Below the pieces are notes generated by a model. It saw nothing but the letters and a program-made list of their open reading frames with translations. It ran no database searches and had not been told where the DNA came from. DNA of 16,963 nt, from NCBI GenBank assembly GCA_045586905.1, contig JAZNBF010000025.1, positions 1 through 16,963 on the forward strand. The letters run 5' to 3'. Below, one piece after another: positions 1 through 7,774 of the stretch (the stretch's first letter is position 1; every line of letters starts with the position of its first letter). The position numbers were made by a program, and so were the translations under genes. Origin of the DNA: RGIG1828 sp045586905. GTDB lineage: Bacteria > Bacillota > Clostridia > UMGS1810.

Positions 1-39
1 AAAAAAAGAAATCTGCAAAAATTTGCAGATTTCTTTTTG
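1..39 (-). terminator. Intrinsic terminator of the leftward carbohydrate operon
   Basis: A near-perfect inverted repeat pairs bases 8-19 with 22-33. The flanking A-run (1-7) and T-run (34-38) extend the stem. Read on the minus strand it is a hairpin followed by a run of seven T, lying about 55 bases beyond the stop of the last gene of the operon. The loop is very small on paper, so the apex is probably open. The A/T symmetry means it could also stop transcription arriving from the left on the plus strand. Confidence 0.85.
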
Positions 40-93
40 TTACGATATTATACTTACATTTTATAAGCAGACTGTGCTTACAAAACATACATT

Positions 94-1269
94 TTAATTT
101 TGAGTGTCTTTTAATATTAAGCCGCCATATTCATAGATGTAATTTCCCGAAAGATATACTTTCTTAATTGCTCTCTGAAGAGAAGTATCTTCTGCCATGT
201 CTTCAAAGGTTTTGAATTTGAGTTTGAACACGAAGTTGAAAACATCCCTGCCCTCTGTTTCGGCAGGATAGCACATGTATCTGCCTCTGAATTTTATGAT
301 GTTTGACTCAGCTTTTAAGATGTCTAAAAGTTCAGAAGAAAGCATCCACGAATGGCAATGAAGACCTTTTACATTGAGCTCGGGGAAATATGTTTCAAAA
401 ACTTCGTAGGCTCTTTTGTAGCTTTCCACGCATATCGCATCGTTAAATTCACCTGTATTTGGAATGTGTACGCTGAGGAGTGTGTCGCCGGGTTTTAACC
501 TGAGAGAGTATTCACTCTTTTTGAAGGTTTTGGTGCCCTTTTCGCATCTGCCGAAAGCGTTTATGACATTGCCCTCGTAGCTATCTGCATTTTCGGAAAA
601 AGTGGCAACAAAAGGCTCGGCCGACTCAGGTGGAGCAGAGAAAAGCAATCCGTTTTCATTCATTTTGCCACCGTCAAAAAGAAGCACTTTTTCTTTTGTG
701 ATTTTGTGCTCAAGCACATAGACGGGATCGGAGAGCTTGTAGATTTCGAATCTGAGCCTCTGAATGTTTAGTATCTCGCAGTCTACATAGTGCTGAAGCC
801 AGTCGAAATAGTGCTTGTTAAGACCTTTACGGTCGAATCTTTCTTCATATATGAACACGCACGCCTGATACTGTCCCATGGTGTTTTCTATGACATCGTC
901 GGGAAGATTTTTTGATTTGAGAAACTCTAATGTATCTGTCATGGATGGAATAAGGCATATAAAGGGAAGAAAGAAATATTTATCGGGGAAGGTGAAAAGG
1001 CTCAGGTTTTCCATAAAGCTTTTTCGCATTTCCATTGCACGTACAACAAAGAGTGCATACAAAGCCATGTCGGAGTCGCTTTTTATTGCCTTTGCATCAC
1101 TGAGAACCAAACTGAGAATTTTGGGGTAGGCTCCCGTTTCTTCGTTGGTTTTTATGAGATATTCTTCTTCTAAAAAGAATGCACCCTTTTGGGCATATTC
1201 TTTTTTTGCATCTTCATAACACTCTTTTAAATCATGTGGCAGTTTAGTAATGTCAATCATTTTCTTCAT
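94..1269 (-). CDS. GNAT-like acyltransferase (NAT_N / GNAT_C two-domain family)
   Basis: This 391-residue protein has no signal peptide or membrane segment. It resembles the clostridial 'acyltransferase domain-containing' family, which has an N-terminal helical domain (roughly residues 30-160, including the stretch around PFICLIPSM) and a GNAT-like C-terminal domain (roughly 165-375). Recognisable C-terminal landmarks are RLRFEIYKL, the LSVHIP strand, a Y/F-rich helix ending in YFPEL, the CHSWML segment and SNIIKF. The family is thought to move an acyl group from an acyl-CoA, but I know of no established substrate. It is the last gene of the operon and overlaps the end of the M20 hydrolase gene by 17 bases. 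An internal ATG at 1260 would reduce this to 8 bases, and neither start has a strong ribosome site, so the exact start is open. Beside a deacylase/peptidase-like enzyme, an acyl-transfer or amide-exchange role is plausible but inferred. Confidence 0.72.
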   Translation of the reverse strand: MKKMIDITKLPHDLKECYEDAKKEYAQKGAFFLEEEYLIKTNEETGAYPKILSLVLSDAKAIKSDSDMALYALFVVRAMEMRKSFMENLSLFTFPDKYFFLPFICLIPSMTDTLEFLKSKNLPDDVIENTMGQYQACVFIYEERFDRKGLNKHYFDWLQHYVDCEILNIQRLRFEIYKLSDPVYVLEHKITKEKVLLFDGGKMNENGLLFSAPPESAEPFVATFSENADSYEGNVINAFGRCEKGTKTFKKSEYSLRLKPGDTLLSVHIPNTGEFNDAICVESYKRAYEVFETYFPELNVKGLHCHSWMLSSELLDILKAESNIIKFRGRYMCYPAETEGRDVFNFVFKLKFKTFEDMAEDTSLQRAIKKVYLSGNYIYEYGGLILKDTQN

Positions 1270-2530
1270 CCCATCTCAGCACAAATGTACCGACTATTTT
1301 TGCAAATTCCAAAAGCTTGTCACATTCTATATATTCATCGGGCAGATGCGCTCCGCCATATTTGGCAAAGCTTCTGCCTATGCCGAAGCTGAAGGCTCTG
1401 TTTTTGGCATTGGCAAGAAAAAGTGACAAGTCGGAAAGGCAGGAAGGAACGGGGGTAAGCTTTCTGCCCGACACATCTTTTGCGCTTTCCTGCAAAAGTA
1501 CAATGTTTTCATTGTCTTTTGAAATTTCGCCATAGCCGAAAAATCGGCTTCCGTAGTTGACCTTGTCTATAACAAGACCGAGGGGTGCGATTTTTTCTTC
1601 TATTCTTTTGAGCATTTTGTCTTCTTCTGTTTTGACAAAGTCTTTATCTTTGTCGGTGTAGTAGGCATAGTCGATGACGCCCACATTTTTGGCGTTAACC
1701 TCGACACCGCTTTCTATGCGCATATAGCGGAAGGCTGTGTCGGGAATGTAGGAACCATGATACAAAGGATTTTCTCTCAGCTCGTCCTGTCTTTTGGTGC
1801 CGAACTTATCGATTTCCTTTTTGGCAAGATAGAGGCCTTCTATTATCTTCTCGCAGTTGTCCAATGGCTCGGGGTGCTTTATGACTATGGCGAGTCTCTG
1901 GCCTCCCGATGCTGTGTTCCATATTTCAAAATCCTTGCAGTCCATGTTGACATACAAATCGCAGGGGTATTTGAGAACAGATGCTAAAGCACCGTTACCA
2001 CCACCGAATTCTTCATCTACATAGCCTGTGAAAAGGATATTGTTTTTGGGTTTTATGCCAAGGTCGCAAAATGCCTTTGCCAGAAAGAGCATGGTGGCAA
2101 GAGAGTACTTGTCATCACAAGCCCCTCTGCCCCATATTTTGCCATCTTTTATGATTCCTTTAAAAGCATCCACAGTCCAAAGTGACTCATCACCTGCAGG
2201 CACAGTGTCGAGATGGCCTGCAAACATAAGGCTTTTTTTGCCTTTTGTACCCTTAATTGTGGCTGTGATGTTGTGTCTTTGGGGAACCTTTCTTGTTTCA
2301 GCATAGTCTCTGTGAGAGTGTATGCCTTCCACATCCTCGGGAGAATACAGTTCGGAACTGATTTCAAAGGCTTTGAAAGCATCTCTTAAATATTCTGAAA
2401 GAGGTGTTTCGTTTATGCTCTCTTTCCCGCTTCCGTCATTTTCGGTGTTGATTTTTATAAGGTCTGACAGCATGGTGAAAAGAGTTTCTTTATTGTCTTC
2501 AATATAATTTAAAAGTTTTTCCTGAATCAT
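1253..2530 (-). CDS. M20-family metallopeptidase / deacylase (PepV/Sapep-like)
   Basis: This 425-residue protein is a zinc-dependent amide hydrolase of peptidase family M20. The metal-site residues are all visible: H106 and D108 in GHLDTVPAG, bridging D139 in GRGACDDK, the E173-E174 pair in VDEEFGGG, D197 in NMDCKD, and a C-terminal histidine (H395) in GGAHLPDEY. An insertion between the two halves of the catalytic domain (about 200-330) matches the lid/dimerisation domain of the family. The ATG at 2530 is chosen because GAGGAG sits 11 bases upstream; a TTG nine bases earlier would leave only 2 bases. Family members cleave dipeptides, N-acyl amino acids or N-acyl groups, and the substrate cannot be read from sequence. 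The gene starts 25 bases after the oxidoreductase gene and overlaps the acyltransferase gene, so all three are co-transcribed. Cytoplasmic, as no signal peptide is seen. Confidence 0.88.
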   Translation of the reverse strand: MIQEKLLNYIEDNKETLFTMLSDLIKINTENDGSGKESINETPLSEYLRDAFKAFEISSELYSPEDVEGIHSHRDYAETRKVPQRHNITATIKGTKGKKSLMFAGHLDTVPAGDESLWTVDAFKGIIKDGKIWGRGACDDKYSLATMLFLAKAFCDLGIKPKNNILFTGYVDEEFGGGNGALASVLKYPCDLYVNMDCKDFEIWNTASGGQRLAIVIKHPEPLDNCEKIIEGLYLAKKEIDKFGTKRQDELRENPLYHGSYIPDTAFRYMRIESGVEVNAKNVGVIDYAYYTDKDKDFVKTEEDKMLKRIEEKIAPLGLVIDKVNYGSRFFGYGEISKDNENIVLLQESAKDVSGRKLTPVPSCLSDLSLFLANAKNRAFSFGIGRSFAKYGGAHLPDEYIECDKLLEFAKIVGTFVLRWDEEND

Positions 2531-2555
2531 AGTTCCCAAATCTCCTCAAAAGGTA

Positions 2556-3635
2556 TTATTCGAAGAAAACAGGCTTACCTGTTGCGATGCTTTCATATAC
2601 TGCATTCATTGCCTTGATTGTGTTTTTGTGTCTTGCAAGATTTATCGAAGGTGTCTTGCCGTTTCTTATGCAATCAACAAATTCGTCAATAAGGCCAATC
2701 CATTCGTCAAAATAGGTGTACTGCAGAACGTAGTTATCATCGGGTGTACCGTTGTGGTATACATTGGGACCGAAGCAATCGGTGAGCACTGCGCCCTTAT
2801 CGGTGTTGAGTGTGATGTTAACTTCCATACGTTTTGGATAGAGCTCCCAACCGGGACCGGGAACCTTGAGTCTTCTTTCCATTCTTGACCATGAGGGATC
2901 GAGAGAGAAGATGGTTCCGTTTTTCATTCTGCCGATAACTGAGAGCATATCTTCCTCTTCGATGTCGGGGCGGATGTTGGGAGCAACCTGAGCAAAAATC
3001 ATCTCAAATTCACTGTTTGTCACTTCTCTGATCATGTCAAAGATGTGGGGATGGTCGCAAAGTGCACCACCTCTGAAACGGGGATCGCCTTCTTTGATGG
3101 AAACTCTTTTGCCATAGCTGAGCTCGGGAACACCCTGCCAGGGGAAAGCCCATACGGGAGAAAGTGTGATGTTGGTTGCATTGAAAGCTAAGAGCTCGCC
3201 TGCTTTTTTGGTGTTTACGAGTTCTTTCATTCTCATAACAACGGGGTTGTAGTGAAGCTCAAGCTCTATCTGGAAAACAATGCCTGCTTCTTTTGTGATT
3301 TTAACCATTTCTTCATATTCGTCCATGTCGAAGCTGGGGATTTTCATGGAAAGAATGTGAATGCCTCTTTCGGCACAAAGCTTTACCTGACGGAGATGGT
3401 CGGAGTTTTCACTCGCAAGTACCACTGCTTCGATTTCGGGATGTGCATCGAGCATCTCGAGTTCACTGTCATAGCAGGGAATGCCCGATACGCTGTCGAG
3501 AAAGATTTTCTTTACTTCATCGTTTGCTGTGGATACTGCAACCCAGTCAAGCTTCGGATTGTCTTTTAAAGTCTGATAATATTTTCTTGTGTGTCCATGA
3601 GTCATAGACATCATTGCTATTTTAATCGGTTTCAT
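2556..3635 (-). CDS. Gfo/Idh/MocA-family NAD(P)-dependent oxidoreductase
   Basis: This 359-residue protein has the two-domain layout of the Gfo/Idh/MocA family: an N-terminal Rossmann fold (about 1-122) and a C-terminal alpha/beta domain carrying the sugar site. The catalytic lysine is probably K98 in SMKIPSF, which stands where most relatives have EKP. The GGALCDHPHIFD segment (189-200) matches the conserved D...H motif that binds the substrate hydroxyl. The nucleotide loop is atypical: MTHGHT (11-16) replaces the usual GxGxxG, a variant seen in some branches of the family. These enzymes oxidise, reduce or epimerise sugars and cyclitols using NAD(P). A strong AAGGAGG lies just upstream of the ATG. 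It sits 12 bases after a gene for a protein resembling only the C-terminal half of this family, suggesting the two act together. Confidence 0.9.
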   Translation of the reverse strand: MKPIKIAMMSMTHGHTRKYYQTLKDNPKLDWVAVSTANDEVKKIFLDSVSGIPCYDSELEMLDAHPEIEAVVLASENSDHLRQVKLCAERGIHILSMKIPSFDMDEYEEMVKITKEAGIVFQIELELHYNPVVMRMKELVNTKKAGELLAFNATNITLSPVWAFPWQGVPELSYGKRVSIKEGDPRFRGGALCDHPHIFDMIREVTNSEFEMIFAQVAPNIRPDIEEEDMLSVIGRMKNGTIFSLDPSWSRMERRLKVPGPGWELYPKRMEVNITLNTDKGAVLTDCFGPNVYHNGTPDDNYVLQYTYFDEWIGLIDEFVDCIRNGKTPSINLARHKNTIKAMNAVYESIATGKPVFFE

Positions 3636-3647
3636 ATCTATTCCTCC

Positions 3648-4343
3648 TTATAGTATCACATTAACAGCATCTTTTAAAGATGTGATAACAGCCTGTTTAA
3701 GATCTTCGAGATGCTTAACCTGATCGTTGAGGTTATAGCCTTTTTGTGCCATGTCAAAGCACTGTCTTACAATGGAAACCTCGTCGATTGACAAACCGTA
3801 GAGTTCTGCATCCACATCCTGATATTCGATGTTTTCATCATCTAAGAATGCATAAATTGAGCTGTTTGGTGTCTGGCTGTCAACAAGACGGTCACAGGCA
3901 ACGCCCTTCTGGGCAATAATTTCGTGCTTGTCGATGTCTTTGTTGCCTTTGGCTAAGGTTGCAGAAAGCTCGAGCGTGCAGATGACATCATTTTCAAGCT
4001 TCATGATGATGTTTATAACATTTTTGGTGTCGCCTACTGCAAAAATTTCTTTTGCTTTTTTGCCGATGACATATTCGCAGATGTCGAGTTCTTTTACCAC
4101 AAGATCCATAAGATCATTTTCTTTTGTGGTGATGTGGCCGGTTCTCATTACACTTACGCCCTGTATGCCGCCACTTGCTGCTTTATTCTGGCTGAGGTTG
4201 GCAAGCTCCATGATTCTTCTTTCCTGTCTCCAGGGGAGAAGGGTGCATTTTACACCGTCTACGATTGCTTCGCGATTGTTTACAATTTCAACTTTTTTGT
4301 TTACATCATATTTGTCAAGTAAAAATTCAAGTCCTTTTTTCAA
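3648..4343 (-). CDS. Stand-alone C-terminal-domain protein of the Gfo/Idh/MocA type, TTG start
   Basis: This 231-residue protein has no Rossmann fold. Residues from about 75 onward run in the order expected for the C-terminal half of Gfo/Idh/MocA enzymes: a helix resembling the D...H substrate helix (DLMDLVVKELDICEYVIG), beta strands (NVINIIMKLEND, ICTLELSATL), a KHEIIAQKG strand-turn like the usual 'GtkG' segment, and a closing helix with S..DAVNVIL. The start is taken as TTG at 4343, because AAGGAGG lies 8 bases before it. The open frame continues upstream to 4433, but that part only shadows the end of the SIS gene. It ends 12 bases before the full-length oxidoreductase. It may be a non-catalytic partner, a substrate-domain subunit, or a decayed enzyme kept in the operon. 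The family assignment is by pattern only and is moderate. Confidence 0.65.
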   Translation of the reverse strand: MKKGLEFLLDKYDVNKKVEIVNNREAIVDGVKCTLLPWRQERRIMELANLSQNKAASGGIQGVSVMRTGHITTKENDLMDLVVKELDICEYVIGKKAKEIFAVGDTKNVINIIMKLENDVICTLELSATLAKGNKDIDKHEIIAQKGVACDRLVDSQTPNSSIYAFLDDENIEYQDVDAELYGLSIDEVSIVRQCFDMAQKGYNLNDQVKHLEDLKQAVITSLKDAVNVIL

Positions 4344-4356
4344 GGTAAGTCCCTCC

Positions 4357-5109
4357 TTATAGCATTTTAATTCTTGGTCTGTATTTTTCAAGATATGCAG
4401 CATTTTTCTCGTCGCCGCCGGGTGTGTTTGCACTGGACCACACAGGTGGTGTTATGCCTTTTTCGATGCACTGACGTACTGTTTCAATCTCTAAAAGATG
4501 AGCTATGTAGAAATCGGCTATGTTTGAAACAGGGGCAATGGGTGTGTCGAGACCGGGCACATTTACAACTGCATCGCCAACGGGGTTGAAATCTTCTATG
4601 CAAACATCGGCATAGTCGTTGAGGTTTGTCTTGTTGGGATGACGGATGAAGTGATCCTGGGGCATTTCTTCCTGCCATGCCTTAGATGACACAGCGATGA
4701 TTTTTACACCGTTTTTCTTTGCTTCCATAGCAGCATCGATGGTTGCGGGGTTGATGCCGATGTTGTGGAAAATGATGAGGACATCATCTTTTTTGAGGTC
4801 ATAATATTTTACAATGGCACTGCCATAGTTGACAGTTCTTTCAAGCTCAAGATATTTGAGAGCCTGATTGAAAACAGAAAGACCTGTTTCCATGATAGGA
4901 TTTATGCAGGAAAGTCCGCCTGCTCTGAAGAACATTTCACCAACGGGGAGTGTGGTGTGTCCGCCGCCGCCATATACATTGATGAGTCTGTCGTTCTTTA
5001 TGGCATCACTCATGAGGTCGGCAGCTTTTTTGATGTTTTCTTCCTGAGTTTCGTTTATTTTTTCAAGATTTTCGATTATTGCTTTATAGTAGCCGAAATC
5101 GTTTAACAT
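4357..5109 (-). CDS. SIS-domain sugar isomerase-like protein, divergent paralogue
   Basis: This 250-residue protein has one SIS (sugar isomerase) fold and clearly aligns with the 241-residue SIS protein two genes upstream: shared FRAGGL, an ER pair, GIN, and a C-terminus ending in ...YRPRIKML versus ...YLPRVKHL. The first phosphosugar loop is GGGGHT (47-52) instead of GCGHS. The second loop, SSSG in the paralogue, is here HNIG (115-118), so the serines that normally hold the sugar phosphate are missing. It may bind a different ligand, be regulatory, or form a mixed oligomer with its paralogue. The ATG overlaps the kinase stop by seven bases (ATGTTAA), which implies translational coupling. The last codons precede the TTG-started gene by 13 bases. 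It belongs to the 'sugar isomerase domain-containing' group with no assigned reaction. Soluble and cytoplasmic. Confidence 0.82.
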   Translation of the reverse strand: MLNDFGYYKAIIENLEKINETQEENIKKAADLMSDAIKNDRLINVYGGGGHTTLPVGEMFFRAGGLSCINPIMETGLSVFNQALKYLELERTVNYGSAIVKYYDLKKDDVLIIFHNIGINPATIDAAMEAKKNGVKIIAVSSKAWQEEMPQDHFIRHPNKTNLNDYADVCIEDFNPVGDAVVNVPGLDTPIAPVSNIADFYIAHLLEIETVRQCIEKGITPPVWSSANTPGGDEKNAAYLEKYRPRIKML

Positions 5110-5942
5110 TTTACTATCTCCTCTATTTCATTTTTGTATGGTATTGAGCCGAGCACCATTTTTCTGGTGACGCTGAGTCCCGATGCGGCGCTTGCATATT
5201 TTGAAGCATCCAAAAGGCTCATGCCATCTGCAAGACACACTGCCAAAACGCCATTGAATGTGTCGCCGGCACCGGTGGTATCGATGGCATTTACATTAAG
5301 AGAGGGCACTTTAATCTCTCCGTCAATCTCGCAGCCTTCACTGCCTTTGGTGATTATGTGGTGAGGGAAGGCATCGAGATCAATCTCAAGCGATTCCTGC
5401 TCATTTGGTGTGACAAGATATACATTTTTATACATATCGCCGCTAAGCTTTCTTGCAGGGGCCGGATTTAAAATGACTTTTTTGTTGTATTTGTGTGCAA
5501 GAGATATGGCAGTGATATTTACTTCTTCTCTCACTTCGTTCTGAAGAAGTAAAATATCACAGGTCTTTATTTCATTTTCAAAGGCATGAACATCATCTTC
5601 CGAAAGCCTGGCGCCACGATATACCGTGACCTGATTTTCACCATGTTTGTCGGTGAGGATGAATGCCGAGGCAGTGGAGGCGTCTTTAAACACAAGGCAT
5701 GACTTTATGCCTTCGTCTGTGAGCACCTTTTCGCAGCCTTTGCCATGTTCATCGTTTCCAACTGCTCCGAGAAAGGCAACCTCGGCGCCCATGCGGGCTG
5801 CCGCCACTGCCTGATTGAAGCCTTTGCCGCCATATTCACAATTGCAGCTTTTGGCAACAACGGTTTCTCCTTTTTGGTGGAAATGGTCTGTTTCCATGAA
5901 AACCGAATTGCCGCATATGCCTATGATTGCAATTTTTGACAC
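5103..5942 (-). CDS. PfkB-family carbohydrate kinase, ribokinase-like
   Basis: This 279-residue sugar kinase would phosphorylate a sugar or sugar derivative with ATP. The N-terminal signature YGGKGFNQAVAAARMGAEV (from residue 37) is the ribokinase-type substrate motif. NPAPA (159-163) and VTPNEQES (177-184) match ribokinase, and DTTGAGDTFNG (221-231) is the PfkB anion-hole signature with D227 as catalytic base. It is slightly shorter than RbsK (about 300 residues). The start is GTG at 5942, with AGGTG a few bases upstream. It begins 12 bases after the first SIS gene and overlaps the second SIS gene by seven bases, so the kinase lies between two isomerase-type genes. This context favours a pathway in which a sugar is phosphorylated and then isomerised. 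The substrate need not be ribose. Confidence 0.88.
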   Translation of the reverse strand: MSKIAIIGICGNSVFMETDHFHQKGETVVAKSCNCEYGGKGFNQAVAAARMGAEVAFLGAVGNDEHGKGCEKVLTDEGIKSCLVFKDASTASAFILTDKHGENQVTVYRGARLSEDDVHAFENEIKTCDILLLQNEVREEVNITAISLAHKYNKKVILNPAPARKLSGDMYKNVYLVTPNEQESLEIDLDAFPHHIITKGSEGCEIDGEIKVPSLNVNAIDTTGAGDTFNGVLAVCLADGMSLLDASKYASAASGLSVTRKMVLGSIPYKNEIEEIVKC

Positions 5943-5954
5943 AGTATCACCTGC

Positions 5955-6680
5955 TTAAAGATGTTTTACTCTCGGGAGGTATTCGTCGATGAGCGCTTTG
6001 TTGTGCTCACTGCCTCCCTCTATGTTGCCGCTGAGGTAGACGGGAAGATCAATTCCGTCTCTGGCACACATCTCGCTTGCTTCCATGAGCACCGACTGCA
6101 GAATGAATGTGCCTGCAACTGTTGAAACACTGCCCATTTTTTTGCCGCCGATGTCTATCACTGCATCACCGTGGGGAACGCAGCAGTCTATGTACATATC
6201 GGCAGCTTCATAAAGGTGCATGCCACTTTTGTGACGGGATTTGTCCCCGGCATAGTCCATAGATGTTATGGCAACAGAGCGCACCCCTGCCTCTTTGGCA
6301 CAGAGTGCCATCTCGACGGGAACACCGTTGATGCCCGAGGAAGATATAATAAAGATGCAATCGTTTTTGCCGATGTTATATCTTTTGAAAACTTCAGGCG
6401 AAATCTCTGCCATTCTTTCCATAGCACTCGATTTGGCGGCACCGTTGTGAAGCATGAGGTCGGTATCGAGTACTGCGCTCACATTGGCAAGGCCACCTGC
6501 ACGGTAGAAGCTGTCGAGAGCCACAAGGTGTGAATGACCACAACCAAAGGTGAAGATGAGGCCGCCTTTTCTTATGGTGTCTCTGACAATTTCTGATGCT
6601 TTTATTATGTTTTCTGACTGCTCGTCAGATATGCGCTCAAATATTTTGCTTATCTCTTTTGCAAACTTCAGTGCAATCAT
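5955..6680 (-). CDS. SIS-domain sugar (phosphate) isomerase, UPF0309-like
   Basis: This 241-residue protein has a single SIS domain. The phosphosugar-binding loops look intact: GCGHS (46-50) and SSSG (113-116). A conserved FYRAGGL and an M-ER pair (87-89) follow the pattern of the UPF0309/'sugar isomerase domain-containing' family. Family members are proposed to bind or isomerise phosphosugars, but the reaction of this subgroup is not established. The ATG shares a four-base ATGA overlap with the stop of the interrupted glycosidase-like gene, and only a weak AGGG lies 10 bases upstream, so its translation may depend on the upstream gene. The kinase follows after 12 bases. It is the better-conserved member of a paralogous pair in the operon. 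Confidence 0.87.
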   Translation of the reverse strand: MIALKFAKEISKIFERISDEQSENIIKASEIVRDTIRKGGLIFTFGCGHSHLVALDSFYRAGGLANVSAVLDTDLMLHNGAAKSSAMERMAEISPEVFKRYNIGKNDCIFIISSSGINGVPVEMALCAKEAGVRSVAITSMDYAGDKSRHKSGMHLYEAADMYIDCCVPHGDAVIDIGGKKMGSVSTVAGTFILQSVLMEASEMCARDGIDLPVYLSGNIEGGSEHNKALIDEYLPRVKHL

Positions 6681-7708
6681 TTTTTGAGTACCCTATTGTA
6701 GTTTCTGCCGATGTTGTCCCAGAGCTCGATAGGATCTTTGGCTGCAACTGATGTGCCATAGCCACCACGATAGGTCCATGTGGCAAGACGGTCTACACCG
6801 AGTTCTTCATACATGTCGACAACTTTATCTATCTGAGCGAAATCATCGGGGCGTTTGTTGTAGCCCATGAGCCATCTTTCAGACTGCTTGCCATATTTTT
6901 TAGCCATGGCAACTGTTCTTTCGGTGATTTCACGGAAGAAACTCTCGGGGAGAGACCAGTTGATGATGGTGGTGGAGAATACGTCGAAATATGGGCAGGA
7001 TGCAACCATATCCCAGTTGTCATAACCACGGAGCTCTGTCACATAGTAGGAATTGAGTGTTGCGTGAACACAGCATGTGATCTCTAAGTTGGGGTTATAT
7101 TCTTTGAGTGCTTTTGAGGTGTCGGAAAGTGTGTAGAGAGCTTCTCTCCAACGGAACTGCTTAACATCGTCGTTCATGAACTTGGGCATTTCATAGCCAT
7201 AGTATTCTTCAAATTTTTTCATACATTCGGGGCAACGGCAAGCCCAGTCATCGCCTGCGCCACCTGTGATGGATGCATAAGACTTAGGGTATGCATAGTG
7301 GGGTTCATCCCAGAAGAAACCGTCAACCTCTGTGTTTTAGGCAAGCTTTAAGCAAAGACCTTTGAAATAGTCTCTGAAGGAATTTGTGTTGAAGCAGGCA
7401 GCGTTTAACACTTCGCCTGTGTAGGCACTTACCTGACGGTGGTGGATGTTGTTCTGAAGGAAAAGGCTCACCTGTTCACCGCCGAAATATTTACCGATAC
7501 CCCAGGTGTCGGCAATAACACGAAGGCCTACCTTGTGAGCTGTTTTTACGATTTCGTTTATGTTGGGGAACCAGAAATCCATGTCGAATTCGGTGATTGC
7601 AAGGATTACGGTGTCGCATCCGTGTTCCTTCATTTCGATGAAATCTTTTTCTGCGTGTTCTACATAGTTGAAACCATAATAACTTACTGCTGTGTGTTTA
7701 ATAGACAT
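6677..7708 (-). pseudogene. TIM-barrel glycosidase-like gene with an in-frame ochre stop
   Basis: An ATG at 7708, preceded by GGAG eight bases away, opens a frame that runs to a TAA at 7337-7339 (codon 124). It continues in the same frame without any other stop to a TGA at 6677. Joined, it gives a 343-codon protein. The part straight after the stop, VDGFFWDEPHY (128-138), looks like a beta-barrel strand with catalytic acids (D134/E135). The following CRCPECMKKFEEYYG (157-171) is a Cys-rich helix often found in TIM-barrel glycosidase-like families, which shows that both halves are one gene. There is no signal peptide, so the product would act inside the cell. TAA ends other genes here, so recoding is unlikely. 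Either a recent nonsense mutation or a sequencing error. An ATG at 7222 could restart translation but has no ribosome site. It is the first gene of the operon; the exact glycoside hydrolase family is not identified. Confidence 0.82.
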
Positions 7709-7741
7709 TTTATCATCTCCTAAATATGATTTGTTACCTTT

Positions 7742-7770
7742 ATAATACATTAAAAGGCTTATACAGACAA
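7742..7770 (-). promoter_or_regulatory. Sigma-A-type promoter of the leftward carbohydrate operon
   Basis: On the minus strand, TTGTCT (7770-7765) is followed after exactly 17 bases by TATTAT (7747-7742). Transcription would start near 7735, giving a leader of about 27 bases before the ATG at 7708. The -35 hexamer is imperfect, as expected for a promoter that needs an activator. The proximal half of the direct repeat at 7775-7806 ends four bases upstream of it. Confidence 0.75.
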
Positions 7771-7774
7771 GATT

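Noticed and set aside
4344..4433. N-terminal extension of the half Gfo/Idh protein to 261 residues
   Set aside because: This part overlaps the end of the SIS gene in another frame. The strong AAGGAGG and TTG at 4343 give a better start with no long overlap.
7337..7339. TAA read as a recoded sense codon (alternative genetic code or programmed readthrough)
   Set aside because: TAA ends several clearly intact genes in the same window, such as the PfkB kinase and the RluA-family gene, and I saw no readthrough signal. A nonsense mutation or sequence error is simpler.
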